A stretch of 64,000 bases of DNA from Echinococcus granulosus. Lineage: Eukaryota > Platyhelminthes > Cestoda > Cyclophyllidea > Taeniidae. Below are positions 1-12,694 of the stretch, piece after piece. The position numbers and the translations under genes are program-made. The DNA lies in the NCBI RefSeq assembly GCF_000524195.1, contig NW_020170524.1:36902-100901 (forward strand). Reading direction: 5' to 3'. The number at the start of each line of letters is the position of its first letter. Positions within the stretch are counted from its first letter, which is position 1. Below the pieces are notes generated by a model, which worked only from the letters and a program-made list of their open reading frames with translations, searched no databases and was not told where the DNA came from.

Positions 1-112
1 CCATCGTTCAACGAGATTCCAAGTGGTGCTGGAACTCGTTCCTCCGGTCTTGGATCAGAGGATTCGTTCAGTGAAACTACCGCCCCTGGTGCTACAATTT
101 GTTCAATTGATG
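1..112 (+). CDS. Internal exon of an unrecognised Ser/Thr-rich protein (5' end outside window)
   Basis: The window opens inside an exon. It reads open in one frame (ending ...TTAPGATICSID) up to a GT donor at 113 and leaves one base (phase 1). The peptide is rich in Ser, Gly and Thr and has no recognisable domain. It is placed in the same gene as the downstream phase-1 exons at 2168, 4580, 6120 and 8555, because every acceptor there accepts a one-base overhang. I could not name the gene. The intron that follows (113-2167) shows no other exon I can support. Confidence 0.5.
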
Positions 113-2167
113 GTAGGATTAGTATCTTAGTTTAATGCGTTTTTTTTTTAACTCCATTTCCTTGTGTTTTACAATAATCCCCAATTAACACTATTCAAAA
201 TCTAAACAGAAGTCATTGAGATTGAGTTTCCATGCATAATTCGAAAAATTTTGGCAAAAGCTCGCAATCCGTTTTCTGATGCACGTTGACAAGACTTTGG
301 CGTAGATGCTAGTGTAGATTTTGCCTGAATTACGCCAATAGATGAATAGAAAAAATAATCTCAAAGCCATAAGCAGTCGTGTGTCAACTCTGATGAAGCA
401 CGTTTTGAAGGCTTTATTATTACATACTGATGTCGTAGCTTATATGTTTTAATAATGGATATTCTGATATAAGATGAAGGTTCTAAACATCGGCATGGTT
501 CACTAGTTACCATTAATTTTCAAAAGAAAGACAGTAGATATATATTCTGGCCTAGTGTATGAAGAGCACGGCTGATGGATTGACATTATCCCTTGTAATT
601 AAAACTGCAGGCGGTTTAACTCCTTCATAACAGTAAATAGTTAAAAACTCCTTTATGGCACTACATAGTTGAACAGACTTTCCGTCTTTAGAGTTTTTTT
701 TTTAAGATTCCCCAGTTTTGAATCTGTAAAAATGATGCTTTCGACAATTTGTATGGCTCGATTAATCAGGATCACAAAGGTAGTTTGGTTTTATGACTGA
801 TGGACGCGTTTTATAAGCTCTATTTATGGAGCACTTGAAGAAGGTCAAAGTCAATATGAGGGTGTTGTTGATGACTGAATAAGTGCCGAAGAGTTTTCAA
901 TTGCGTTTCGTAGCTCTCAGCCAGTGGATTTGTGGAATTTCGGGGGTTAAGACAATAAACGCAATTACTTTTGAATCGACTGTGGGACTAAATTAGTGTA
1001 ATTGACTGAACAGCTAAAACATGTAAAGCAATTGTCCGGGTGACCAAGAGATCGTCTTAGCACCAGGACGTATGGTTTAATTGTGACCGCCCTTTGCTCT
1101 GTTGTGGTAAAGACAGTTCTTCACTTTTGTTTTCTTTGTGTCATTCACTTAATTTCTACTCGTGTATGCACTCAAACCGTGAGTGGTCACGTGCAAACCT
1201 CACGTGATAGTTTCAAAGCCTTCAAATTCATACGTACATTAACACCCTCCTTAGCAACGCAACATTGCACAATAACAAATTAGGTGAAATGGTTGGACAC
1301 TGGGTATGTTAGTAAAGCAAAAATTTTTCTTGTCACTTTGTAATCCTAATCATCGTATTGCCAAGGGGTGAGGCGGTAATTTTGGCATTTAATATCTATC
1401 AAAGCAGTAACTGCTCTAGTAAACATCTCATTTTATTGTCTAAACTCAACGTAGTCAACTCTCAATGAGGTCCAATGTGTTACTGTTAATTAACCATTTG
1501 ATTACCAGAAACCCGATAATGAGTCTCCGGTCGGATTGTTCGCTCCCTTTTATGCGATTAACTCCTCTCTCGGTCATCGGCTCAAATCAAATTAGCCATA
1601 ATTGAGAGATATTAGCCGAATAAATATCTCATGGTGAATTTTGAATACGAAGGCATTTTTTGTGGCCTTTCTTTTTGCTCTTTTTCCTGAAGGCCAGTAC
1701 TTTCATGGGGATTTTTCTTAACCTCTACGTTTGGGAGTCTACGGTCTTGGTCTTTCCTCTTTGATCATCTCTATTCATTGAGTATTGTGAGGATATAGTG
1801 GCATTAATTAGGACGCATATTCAGTTTAATGAATTCAGAGACGGGTAAAGATTAGTGTCAATAACCTATCCTTCAAGCGTCTCATCTGCTGGATGGCATA
1901 ATTGGAGGAAATTAAGCCAATAGTTCAAACACTCCATGTTTGCTTCATTGCTTCGCAACTCTTTTTATGCAGCCTTTTCGATCTGTGCCTCAGGTTTCTG
2001 TTCTACATCATGGTCCTAAAGGGTAGACTTAATTTTGAGTTGGTGAGATTGCACATTCACTTAGCCAATGCCCGATTTTGCATGTAATAGCGGGTAGATT
2101 GTGGTGATTTGATCACTGAGTCGATTTACATACTTGCGTGAGTGAGTGCCTCTTGTGTTTCTTTTAG

Positions 2168-2352
2168 AGATGCACATAGACTCGCTAGCCGACGCTGAAG
2201 AGGTGATTGCTAAACTAAGGGTCGAGGTATCTGGTTTGACCACCGAGTTATCCCGCAAGGCGGCGGATGTTGATCGCGTCAGCGCGCACCTCTGCCGTCT
2301 GCGAATGCGCCTTCTAGAAGACGGCATGTTTAAGTACCTTGAGAGGGTCTAG
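2168..2352 (+). CDS. Alternative terminal exon A: short coiled-coil tail
   Basis: The exon follows a pyrimidine-rich acceptor (...gtgtttcttttag) and is entered in phase 1. It encodes about 61 residues and ends at TAG. The peptide is heptad-like (AEEVIAKLRVEVSGLTTEL) and closes with RLLEDGMFKYLERV. It is clearly homologous to the terminal exon at 8555-8736, which ends RLLEDGHLKYLERD. Both exons have the same entry phase and both end in a stop, so they look like alternative last exons of one gene made by exon duplication. Using this one would give a short isoform lacking the SP-rich and beta-rich exons. An AATAAA lies about 290 bp downstream. The role is unknown; dimerisation is a guess from the coiled coil. 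Confidence 0.6.
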
Positions 2353-2643
2353 CCACTCCCACGCATGCATACATTCTTCTTCCATCCATTCAATCAATCA
2401 TCCTTCAATAATTCCAGTCACTCTCCTATCGAAAGAGATTTACCCTCTGTGCATTAAGAAATTTATTAAAAGGCTGTGACCTCATCAATTTTGTGGGTTA
2501 TTTTTTATGGGGACAACATTCTGATATTATGGGCGGATTTTTTATGGAAGATTGATTGATTCAGCCCACCTGTTGACGATATCACATGATCCTATTTCAC
2601 ATGTGAAATTGATAGTAGCTGACATACAATTTTAGGGTAGAGT

Positions 2644-2649
2644 AATAAA
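2644..2649 (+). promoter_or_regulatory. Candidate poly(A) signal AATAAA after terminal exon A
   Basis: An AATAAA hexamer lies 291 bp past the stop of the first alternative terminal exon. It would allow the short transcript to be polyadenylated inside the gene. Such hexamers are common by chance in this AT-rich DNA, so support is modest. Confidence 0.35.
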
Positions 2650-4579
2650 AGCGCTGACCTTAAACAAATATTTATGGCAATTTACTTCACGCGAGACTCC
2701 CCTTTCACTACTACCATTACTATCACCATCACTGTCAGTCCTTGCGTAAAGCAACCCCTCTAAGCGGCTTCATTGGCAGTATGCTAATTTGTGCTCGCTC
2801 ACACAGACAATGGGGGTGACCGATTCATCACTGGAATTGACAAGTTTAAATCACTTGCCCTGGAAAAAAGGGAACTAGCTTTTGTGTAACTATAGCGGTA
2901 CCCCAGGTACGTTATGTGCATTACCACTAAACTTGGTGAATGCCAAATGCCCCTGTATCGCGTGATTTTCTTGCCTCCTAAGTGATCCACCCTAGGTTAG
3001 TCAGGATACATGCCATGCACCATGCGTGTGCTTTGGAAATGCAAATTTTCCTGTACCGTGGTAACGCGATTGCAGGAAATTTTCACTTGGATTGAGGCGT
3101 TTATGCAAAAAGACCATTTTTGGGTACAAATCAGGCGTAAGGGAAGAATCCAACTTCCATGTCAAATGTGCTATTGTAAATTATGCTGCATGAAAGAATG
3201 ACAAGTATCCAATCGTGGAGTGCTTGACTAAGACGGCAAACGCATCCAAATGAATCGAAGTTGATTGACACTCTACCTCAAAGGTTATGTTAGCTCACAG
3301 CCCAATAATTCCAGAGCAGTACCAAAGCGCACAGATGAAGGGCGTATTTCAATTTTCGACGTCAAGGTCGTTAATTTTTATGAAGGGTATGGCTTGAGGC
3401 AAATTTTGCAGCATTTTTTACTACACAAACCCCCACTGAGGGCTAAGTAGGTAATCTTGGGGTTTTTGAAGTAAGTCAACTGACGCGGTTGACATCACAG
3501 GTTTGTAAATACCCAGCCAGTTAAAATTTAACCAAATGGCCGTCACGATTTCTGCATAATTCTGCACAGTTTAAAGATGTGCTCAACAGAGGGTTATCAA
3601 GATTTTCTCGTGAATTGGAATACACACAAGAAGGAATTTGTTAGACAAAAATTTTTTGACTTTGTTTTCTTGGATTGATTTGAGTTGTGCAATTTAATGC
3701 AATACCGGTGGGATCGGTGATGCCTCACTTGTGTTTGCCCGCTTAGTACTTCTTTTAAATCCTGTAATTTGTCAACAAACCTAGTTTGCGAAATGCTCGA
3801 TCAGTGTGATTGCTTTGTTTCAGGGCACTTCTTTATATTCATCTGCAGGCCTTTCAATGCTGTGCTGTGAAATTAGGGGAAGAGAGGGGAAATGCTTTCA
3901 GTCGCACGTATAATATCTCCCAAGAAATGTTCCTTCTAAAAATTGATTTCAAAATTTACCTACTATAAATCATTCAAGGGGTGTTTTTAGTTCTTTCCTA
4001 ATGGGTGGCTCAAGTTAACAAAGGTTAGCCTTTCCAGTAGTTGCCATGGCTGCAGTTGCGTGAATGTCTATGCCACCAAAAGAAGACAGGGCAAATATAC
4101 GCCAGCAACCACGAATAGAATTCTGCATAAATAGTCTCATTATTGGATGAATATGGTTCTTAAATTCGTACGTTTACCACTTTTGAAGTGTTTTTGCAAT
4201 CCTATCACATGCTCAGTTAGTTTTGAACTCGCACAAGTACCCTGTTGTCATGGTTTCAGCTACTGCATAAACCCTCTACCTTGATAACAAGTTTATGTTC
4301 TCAGTTTGTGCTCTGCATACGTAGTTATGCCTAATTTGTACCCATAAATTGGTATTTCCAAAAGGATTTCTGCCCTTTTGTCATTGCTAGTAAGTGGGAA
4401 TAATTGCCGATATTCTATCACACTTGATTGAGGTAGCTTTTATAGAAAAAGTGTCAAAAAGTGCATGTCATTATTACATCTATCCAATTAAATTTATTCT
4501 ATGGCACAATCACCTGGTTTTGAAGTGCATTGCTGCTCAAAACCGCTTAGCCATCAAGAAGTTTTTTTCTATCATGTAG

Positions 4580-5482
4580 AGTTAAATCCACCTCAAGAAA
4601 GGACGAAAGTGACACTTCCAACGATATTGAAAAGCAAAAATGATCATAGCCTTAGAACAGTTCCTGATAAAAAAACACTGGAGGTCTCTTCCGATTTCGA
4701 TGATAACTCTTCACCGCAACTGCAACCGTCACCAAGTAGTGGCATGAAAGACGATAATGAGACTAAGGGAGCAAGATCACCTATTCCCGTATTGACGGAA
4801 CACCAGAAATCCCAGTCGCCAGGTTCTACAGTCATCAAGTCACCACTCGAAAGCGATTTTTATTCTGCAGCTAAGATAGAAGAGAAAAAACCAAAAACAT
4901 CAAGTCCAACATCCATTGAGCCGAAAGCGTCACCACCTAGATCTCGATCTCCAAGTCCTGTGGTTACTGGACTGTACTACGAAGACGACTTCTACTTATC
5001 GACTTTAAAAGAGGTTGAGAAGCCTCGAACGCCAAGCCTGGTAATTACTCAAACCCAGAAATCGCGATCTCCAAGTCCCATTGCCATCAAACCCCAAAAT
5101 GGAAGCGAATACCAGGCCTCACCATTTAAAGAGTCTTCGAATGCTGGGAGCGTTGTGGACTCTACTCACGTTACGTCGAGGTACCATAGTGACGAAGAAT
5201 CATCAAGATCGTCAAGTCCAGCTGAGATCAACACGAAGAAGCGTCCGGATCCCATTGGAGGCATTGTGACTGTGCCAAGTCAACAATATGATGAGGAGAA
5301 AGCGAAGACTGTTCTCAGGGAGGGAGAAGAAGCGACTTTAGAAAGTGGTGATTCTACGGACTACAGTTTGGATTCTGCATGTGGTGATAGTCTTCTACCG
5401 ACCATGGATGAGAATTCCTATTTGCGTTCACAAGTTCATCCACGATTTGTTTTAATGGAGCCATCAAAAGGATCAACTGTTG
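4580..5482 (+). CDS. Large Ser/Pro-rich, low-complexity exon
   Basis: This is a 903-bp exon with both ends in phase 1. The acceptor is ...ctatcatgtag and the donor follows GTTG at 5483. It encodes about 301 residues rich in Ser, Pro, Lys and Glu, with imperfect repeats around RSRSPSP/KSRSPSP and acidic-aromatic patches (YYEDDFYLS). This pattern is typical of a disordered linker with many proline-directed phosphorylation sites. The open frame extends upstream of the acceptor to an ATG at 4501, but that part looks intronic. No family was recognised. A separate gene starting at 4501 is possible but less likely, given the matching splice phases. Confidence 0.6.
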
Positions 5483-6119
5483 GTAGGTTAAAGCAATCAT
5501 AGAGTCGTCCTTTACTTTATTCCCATCAGGAAATGGATTTGCACTATATTTTTAAAAATATTTCGTTTGTTTTTTAATCAAAAGGTGTCCATGTTTTTTG
5601 CTTGTGTTCACCATTGTCAGGTTCCTCTAAGTAATGGTTTCAAACGATTTGTAGGGAAATTTCAGGCTTTTATCTATGAAAGGCGTCTATGATCTTCATC
5701 AAGTTCTTTCTTTTACCTTCAAAATTTATTTTAAAAAGCACTTTCTTGCTCTGCAATAAAACTTAAGGGTAGTGACGGATATTCTTTTCCACATATCTCA
5801 ACAGTACCCACTTTCCCCCACAGTTTTTCATCTCTAAGGAAAAAGAAACTTAAAATCACGAGGAGCCTGGCAGAGTCACATGGAGTCATATAAATTTATG
5901 ATCCATCCATGCTATCCACAAATATTTCCCAATAAACAAAAAGTTGGTGTGAATAATTGCAAAAGCTAAGCCGGCTGTCTTCTTACTCATTCGTTTTACC
6001 CTTAAAATTTACAAGAAAAAGGAATGTTATGGAAGTGGATGAGTGGTAGATCAACGGAAATCAGTGTAAAGGTTTAGCATAATGACCAATTGAGGCACGA
6101 TACTTCTGCATTTGAATAG

Positions 6120-6515
6120 GCGATTACGAAGTATGCCTCTACGGCGTACATCTCGACAAGGCGGTGATGCTCCACGCTCAGGTCTTCATTGATGTCTACA
6201 ACGTGCCAAAGGAGAATTGGCGAGTGGTGCCTGGTCAATGGCCATCACTGGCACCAGACGCTACCCACTGTCTCCTGATTCGAGTTCCACCCATGCCACC
6301 CGGTGAGGCGTGGATTGAGGTGGAGACTTTGAACGACGGTCGTTTGCAATGTCCACGACCTTTCGTATTCACCGATAACTTCTTGATGAAACATTCGATG
6401 CGCGGAATGGGTGGTCAAGTCGATGCGGCGTCTCCACCAACTATACGCAAACCAGCATCGTCATTTGCGGATTTTGAGCTCTCACCCAAGGAGAAGGTTG
6501 CCAAACTGCATGCTA
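6120..6515 (+). CDS. Compact beta-rich domain exon
   Basis: A 396-bp exon, phase 1 at both ends, entered after ...tttgaatag and left at GCTA/gtaggt. It encodes about 132 residues. The first 90 look like a compact beta-rich domain: GDYEVCLYGV, then VFIDVYNVPKENW, then PPMPPGEAWIEVETL and CPRPFVFTDNF. This layout recalls an Ig-like or IPT/TIG-type fold, but I cannot assign a family. The last 40 residues are polar. It joins in frame to the terminal coiled-coil exon at 8555. The introns on either side (5483-6119 and 6516-8554) show no further exon I trust. Confidence 0.6.
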
Positions 6516-8554
6516 GTAGGTCGATGTGGATTTGAAATTCTTGCCAAGAATGAGACGCGATAATCATCAAAATTAACTAGTAAATAAATGAAGGGCAAGT
6601 TCCATCATTTCTTAAAATGAGAGGTTCTACCAACTCTGATCCATCGAATCCTTACACCACAAATAAGTTCTCTTTTATCACAACAGGTGGAAAAACTTGC
6701 AAAACTGTCGCTCTCAACCTCGCATGAGGAGGCGTGTAGCGATAGTTGAAGGCGTTAGGTCTTTCCTCTGTGGATATTTGATTATCCAGCACCTTATTAT
6801 TGCTTTCTTTCGGACCAAATTATTTTTTGTACAGTTTAAAGGTAGATAGTGGACCTTCCACCGTTGACATCGCCATAAGTACTCTTGTCAATGTCCAACA
6901 ATGCAATTTTAACCGCGATTTTTTTACCCAAACTCTCATGACTACTTAAATCCATTTTTGATCGTGGTCTAATGTTGAAACTGAAAGACATTTCATATTG
7001 AGTATGTACTTTATGTCTGAGATTCTTAATGGTTTCGTGGCAAAAGTATGGAAGAAAATTATTTTGGGCGTTTTTTGGGCAAGTAAAGATCAGTCTTCGA
7101 ATTTTTTATTTTTCCTCCTACTACCGGTTTCAGACCCTTCGATCGAAAAGAGTGTTTTTATTGCGTTGTATGGGGAGATTTACAAATTATCAAAGCCTTG
7201 TCAACTAAGAGATACACTTAAACAAATCATGAGAGGAATTTTGAGAGTCGAAAATTTATTTAGAAATTTCTTGCGGTTTATTGTTAAGCCACTCACTCCT
7301 GATTGTCTTCCATGTCTTCCAAATGCTTTTGGCTAGGTTTTATAACGTCGCTTAAAACGACGATTTGGGAACAGATTACATTTAAAATGAGATTACTTTT
7401 TGGTAACCTCTTATCCTCAAGGTTGCGCCGAGGGTCATCATTACAGTGAACATGGGTTTGGCTTCTTCGTTACCTCTTAAATAATGTCCAACAGCTCCTT
7501 AAGTTTTGAGCAAATGTTATTGAACTAGATTTTACACCTAACGAGTGATAAGATGGTAATTCAGTCTTGAAGTACCTCGAGTTAAATTTTATTGCCAAGT
7601 TTTAAGGAGTGCAGTCAAATTTGGATTTTTCAACACACACCAGCTGTGCAACATTCGAGCTAAATTATCAATGTCTAGGAGGACTATGACGTCATGACCA
7701 CTGCCTCATGTTGCTAGGGTGGCGACCGAATCGTGGGAAAGGGGAGGCTAAAAAGACCACCATAGTAACTTGAGGCGGATTTGTCTGTGTGAACTTTTGT
7801 GATCGAGCAAGCAACCTGCCTACTGCCGTTTCTCATTGAAGAAAACTCAATAGTCTGTTTTTTTTGAAGAGACTCAGCTCAATGGATTTTAATTTGATCT
7901 CCGTGAATGTGAATGCCAGAAATTTGAGGCTAAAAGTTTTTCCAATGGAAATTCTAATCGGGTCATCAACACCTCAAGGTCAAACCACAGCCTCCATCCT
8001 ATTGGTTTACTGAATGGAGGCCCACTGTTTTAAGTAAGCCAGGGTATTCAGTCTGAAGTTAGTACACAGGGCATTGTTTTATCACCTTTCCATGGGCTTG
8101 GTTTTTATTTTTTTGAGTCATGTGTTTGCATAGCAACATTATATCGTAACATAAACGCTACCCTTTACGGCAAAAAGTTATGCCGTTAGGAAACCGAGAA
8201 AATGAACAGGTAGTCATTTAAGCCAGGAAGCGGGAGCAAAAAAATGCAGAATTTGGACATTATCCTTGATGGCAGAAAATCCATTAAAACAAAGCGCAAA
8301 CTGTGCCACTTTTTGACCTGTATAATTTAATTCACTCATTGGTAATTGTCAAAATCACTGATGTGGAAGGTGCGATCAGTTTTACACCAATTATCAAACG
8401 AAACGTATCGGAGTTTAATATGAACTGGGTTGTCAAAATCATTTCTGCAATCCTAAGTCGCATTTCTCTTAAAGTGCCTCTTCGCTTAGGCGCTAAAAAA
8501 TTGTACGCCGAAATTTACAGGTAGCACTACCATTTCAAGTTTTTTTGCCTTTAG

Positions 8555-8736
8555 AAAATAATAAAGACATAGACTCCGCAAGGCTGGAGATTTCGAAACT
8601 ATACAATGAAATAATGCATCTGAAAGTGGAGTTGCAAGCTAAATCGGCTGATGAAGTGCGTGTTGCGCGTGAGCTCTGCATTCTGCAAAACCGTCTGTTG
8701 GAGGATGGCCATCTGAAGTACCTTGAAAGAGACTAA
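8555..8736 (+). CDS. Terminal exon B: coiled-coil tail, homologous to exon A
   Basis: Entered after ...tttttttgcctttag in phase 1 and ending at TAA, it encodes about 60 residues of amphipathic helix (SARLEISKLYNEIMHLKVEL) closing with RLLEDGHLKYLERD. It matches the tail of exon A nearly residue for residue over the last 30 positions. It is the natural 3' end of the long isoform 1-112 / 4580-5482 / 6120-6515 / 8555-8736. An ATTAAA lies at 8842-8847. The function is unknown. Confidence 0.6.
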
Positions 8737-9419
8737 ATTTGTAACATTCCTATGACAATACCTGTGATCTTTCACCACCGTGATTTTTCAACTTTTTTTT
8801 CACTTCTAATGCTTTCATTCTTATCACAACTTGTTTCTGTGATTAAATAAGATTCCATCAGTTGCTGTATTTTTTGCATCGAGGACGTTGGGCGCTAAAA
8901 GAGACTAAGGGTTTGAGATGGATGGATTTAGGCAGAGACTAGTAGTTCTTGGGAAGAATAAATGCGCCTCAATAGGTGGAACTTTAGTGGGTCACTAAAA
9001 TATCGTCATTTTAGACAAGATTTATTGTAGCTCCCTATGTCATATCAGCACGGAAGGAGGTTTGCTAATAGCGTGCAGAAGAAATGGCTACAGATCCATG
9101 CCACTGGGCGTGCCTGAAAGCCCAGAAAGCGTTCCCATTTCAAGTGTCCAGAAGGTTTCATTATTGTAACCAATTCCCGGATATTCTATAAGAACGCGTT
9201 CTCTATCAGTCCCTCTTGATTGGTGGACATCACGTATAGATGGACTCCAAGTATGCCAATCGTCACCATGGCCCCAAGGCTAATCAAATATTAGAAAAAC
9301 GCGAGACTGGGAAACCACTCCTTTCGGCAGCTTTTGCACACACACACACACCGTGTTCCCCACCCCCTCCCTACCCATACGCGTCGGGAAGTAGAGGCAT
9401 CTGCCTTTGTCTAAGGTAC
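8737..9419. other. Intergenic, nothing assignable
   Basis: It holds the ATTAAA at 8842 and a (CA)7 microsatellite at 9337-9350. I see no credible exon, RNA gene or repeat copy here. Confidence 0.5.
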
Positions 9420-9690
9420 CTGTGTAAGGATTTTAATTCCAAGAACAAACAATACTCCCACAACATCTCCACTAGCTGAATGGAATCCAAATGGACTGAT
9501 AGTGGACCGGAGAGCGCTGAAATGTGAACAAAGTGGGAAGGAGGAATTGGCGTGGAATGACTGCCGTTGCTGCCTCGCAGACGCTTCTAAAGCACCGACC
9601 ACGTTGGACCGACCGACGTGGAAGGTTGATCAAGGGGGTGGGGAGGGTTGCAAACGCGATTGAAAAGAGCAGGGAGCTATGTAGCGAGCT
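9420..9690 (+). repeat. Fragment of TRIM-like internal region
   Basis: The segment around 9445-9560 (with CTCCACTAGCTGAATGGAA) aligns with 13262-13375 (CTCCACTAGCTAAATGGAA) and with the interiors of the structured elements at 24592-25630 and 61793-62867. A polypurine stretch (gaaaagagcagggagct) near 9660-9680 followed by TGTAG matches the internal-to-3'LTR junction of those elements. No intact LTR pair was found, so this is a decayed copy. Confidence 0.5.
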
Positions 9691-10440
9691 GATGATTTGT
9701 TAAACTGTGTGTTTAACCCCACGAGCATTAAATGTTCCTCCTCCAAGTCATGTTAAAACCCCCCAGCAGTTAGTGTTTTGTATTCGGATATGAACGTATA
9801 TATCCAAGTGTGGACAGGGACTAGATGAAGGAGCCTGACGACTGACACCCGTAGCTGGACTGATCAAAGTTGTGAAACGCAAAGGAAACGGACACTTGTG
9901 ACGAAGCGGTTTTACTGCTAAATAGGCAAGACTCTGGCGTATCTGCAACTTTTAAAAGGATCCTGGCGCTATACATTCAAGGTTTAGTCAAGTCATTACT
10001 CGATGGCACCGTGTTTCCTCCCTGACGCTAAAGAAAATCCACTGTATTTCAATTAACCACTAGTTGCAGCAAACAACATCCTCATTTACCTTCCGTCTAG
10101 AAAATGGTTTGAAACAATCCTAAGTCCTAATCACCGCTGTTGAAAAGTTGAAAACAAGGCAGAGCGTTCTAAATTTCGGCATTTAATTCTGCTGCCAAGC
10201 TAGCACACTGCTGATGCTAAGCACCCAGATGATGAAAGGGAGAGGAGCGAGGTGCCTGTTGGGATTTCTTTAAATAGGTGCACAGAAGCAGGGAGATATG
10301 GAAGAAGATTGTAGAGTAAAACCGGTTTTTTGGTAAAGCAGCACATAAAATGAAATTCGGTTTGTGATCGAGATGAAATTTTGTTGTAATTAGTGTAGCA
10401 ATTCGGTAATTTGCTCAGTTGACTGTGTTTATCTACGCAG

Positions 10441-10538
10441 ACACCTCAATTTCTGCAGGTGGAGCTCCCACTTCCACTCCCCTAGTGAGTGGTATGTTCG
10501 CTAACACATACCACGGCTCAGCTGCGGTAGGCTTATAA
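10441..10538 (+). CDS. Candidate small terminal exon
   Basis: The sequence after ...gtgtttatctacgcag reads open in the phase-1 frame for 31 codons to TAA. It encodes a Ser/Thr/Gly/Ala-rich tail (SISAGGAPTSTPLVSG). The entry phase matches all other exons of the gene at 1-8736, so this could be a third alternative end of that gene. It could also be a chance ORF, since no coiled-coil similarity to exons A or B is present. Confidence 0.25.
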
Positions 10539-12255
10539 TTGCGAGAAATTCAAAAACTTTAAAAAAGGCTCTAATAGGAACTAGATAAGTTCATGCAGAC
10601 TTTCCGTAGAAAATTTAAGTAAATGAAGAAAGCTTCTTCAAGTATGTTGCATTTTACATAAACACCATTAAAAATCATCGCTTGAAGAAATGTAAGGAAG
10701 GGAATTTGCGAGGTGAGGCATTATCATTACCTCTTTCACCATGAAGTGGATATTCTCACAAGGATTAGTTTTGCTGGAAGGGTCTGAATTAATCGCCTTT
10801 CCATCTAATCATAATCTGGTAATGCATGTGGCCTGCGCTCATTTGCTTGGTAGTCTCAGCCACGTCTTTTCCTTCCCACTTGACGCGCTTCTAGACCGAT
10901 CGTTCCGTCAACATTCATGCTAAACACAATTTACTACTGGGTCTTGACAATAGCGACGCTAAAGTCTTTAGGTGCTGCCACACCACTCGTCACCGCATTT
11001 AAATTAGTCTATGCAACCATGCTGCTCTTTAAATGCTACTCAAAGGACTTGTCTCAATGGGAAGCTTCAGGAGCATTTAAACTTGTCAAAATGGGTTTGT
11101 AAGACGGACGTGGTCAAGTCACCTCTACTATAGCCAATCAGCATTTTATGATATGGGGATGAGATCAAAACATGGGAAAGGTAGTTAGGGTCAAAGTAGC
11201 TGGAGAGTGATGACTTGATGGAATGACGCAGATTTATTTATTCTCTATAATATATTCACCTGAATCGTTCCAAGTATCTAGCGGATACCTGCAAGGGTGA
11301 TGGAGCCACCAAAGTCAGATTTTCCGCGAAAGTGGGCGAATTTATCTGATATTTTGTGAAGAATTCCCGCCTTGTCAAATGAGTTTCTCATAAATTTGAT
11401 AAAAAACTGCCAACTAAACTCCTCTTCTTTTATTCCTTTTTGAAGCCATCAACAACATTTTCTCAGATGTGAACCAACTTGATCGACAGATACTGCTCTG
11501 CGTTCAAGCGGACAAAATTCTTTAATTCGATTACTTTCGTTTATCTCGAGATTGTGAAGTAAAACAATATACACTAGCATAAAATTCTCTCTGGTGAATA
11601 AAGTCAACTTAAAATACATAAAGCGTCATGCAGTGCATTTCCCAATTTGAAATACTTTAAATCCCAACATCGCACAAGCTACTTACAACGACATTTAAGT
11701 AGTGAAAATCTACAGCTTTCAACAAATAAATATTGAGAAACTGATGAGAAGTAAAAAGGTTATTCAGTGCCTTGCATGCACACCATTTATGCCAGACCAA
11801 ATAATTTTAAATTTCAGATAAAATAATTATGGGATCCATTTTAAAACTAACCGAAACATTTCCGACTGAAAAGGAAGGCTTCGAAAAGGTGATAAGTCGA
11901 CATTGGTTTGACTTGTCGTGTCTCATGGCATGATTCAACATTATAAGAGTAGCGGCAGCACCTATGCACGCATTTTTAAACATCACCAATTCGTTAGTAG
12001 TGGAGCACGAGAAAATAAAAGTTTAAGGTGACAAGTGTCTTGGCCAGAACACATGATTCCATTGAGAATAAGTCGGAGTGAAATGAAGACGTCTGCAATT
12101 GTACACGCGACACAAAGAAAAGTGTGCGTGTGTGTGTCCACACGTGCATTTCAGCAGTTAAAAAGCACTTTTCATCACTGTGAGTTGGTCCACGGATGCA
12201 GTAATAATTTCACTTGTCTGCTTGACTGACGGACTGACTGCAAGGTGGGTAAATC

Positions 12256-12669
12256 ATGTCTGTTTGCATTAGAGTCCTGCATGCAATCTACGCTCTATTC
12301 TGCATCACCTGTACTACGGCAATTTACAACCTCAGACAATTCAAATATCTGAATGTCTACCGTGCCGTGTTCAGCCTTATTGCATCTGCCGTAGCTATTG
12401 TCTTTGGCGTTATAATAACAAAAAGATACCTCTACTGGATCCTTATTCCAATCTTTGTGGACGCCGGACTGATTCTCTTTAACATGGCCACAATGAAGCC
12501 GACACGTCCCCTGGATCAAGATGACTGGGTGAGTGTTGCCCTAGTGATTGGTGGACTGTTGCATTATTGCCTGGGCTTGGTGGAGCTTATCTACACGTCG
12601 ATGGAACAGAGGAACGATGAAGAAGACAGCGAGTGCTCAGATGCTAGTGTAGTTTCTGTCCTCCCTTAG
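12256..12669 (+). CDS. Small four-helix membrane protein, intronless
   Basis: A single uninterrupted frame of 137 codons with good coding character. Hydrophobic segments fall at about residues 5-23, 35-55, 58-77 and 91-112, linked by short polar loops, followed by an acidic tail (EQRNDEEDSECSD). The layout suggests a four-pass membrane protein with a cytosolic acidic tail. I do not recognise the family. It lacks the CCG motif and large Cys-rich loop of tetraspanins. An AATAAA lies 20 bp past the stop (12689-12694). The absence of introns is unusual beside its neighbours and could point to a retrocopy or a lineage-specific gene. Confidence 0.7.
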   Translation: MSVCIRVLHAIYALFCITCTTAIYNLRQFKYLNVYRAVFSLIASAVAIVFGVIITKRYLYWILIPIFVDAGLILFNMATMKPTRPLDQDDWVSVALVIGGLLHYCLGLVELIYTSMEQRNDEEDSECSDASVVSVLP

Positions 12670-12688
12670 TACTCGTGGATCGTGATAA

Positions 12689-12694
12689 AATAAA
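12689..12694 (+). promoter_or_regulatory. Poly(A) signal AATAAA of the four-helix membrane protein gene
   Basis: A canonical hexamer 20 bp past the TAG of the upstream gene, in the expected sense. Confidence 0.6.

Noticed and set aside
6998..7336. 112-codon + ORF inside the first gene
   Set aside because: Lies in an intron, has intron-like T-rich composition and does not fit the phase-1 exon chain.
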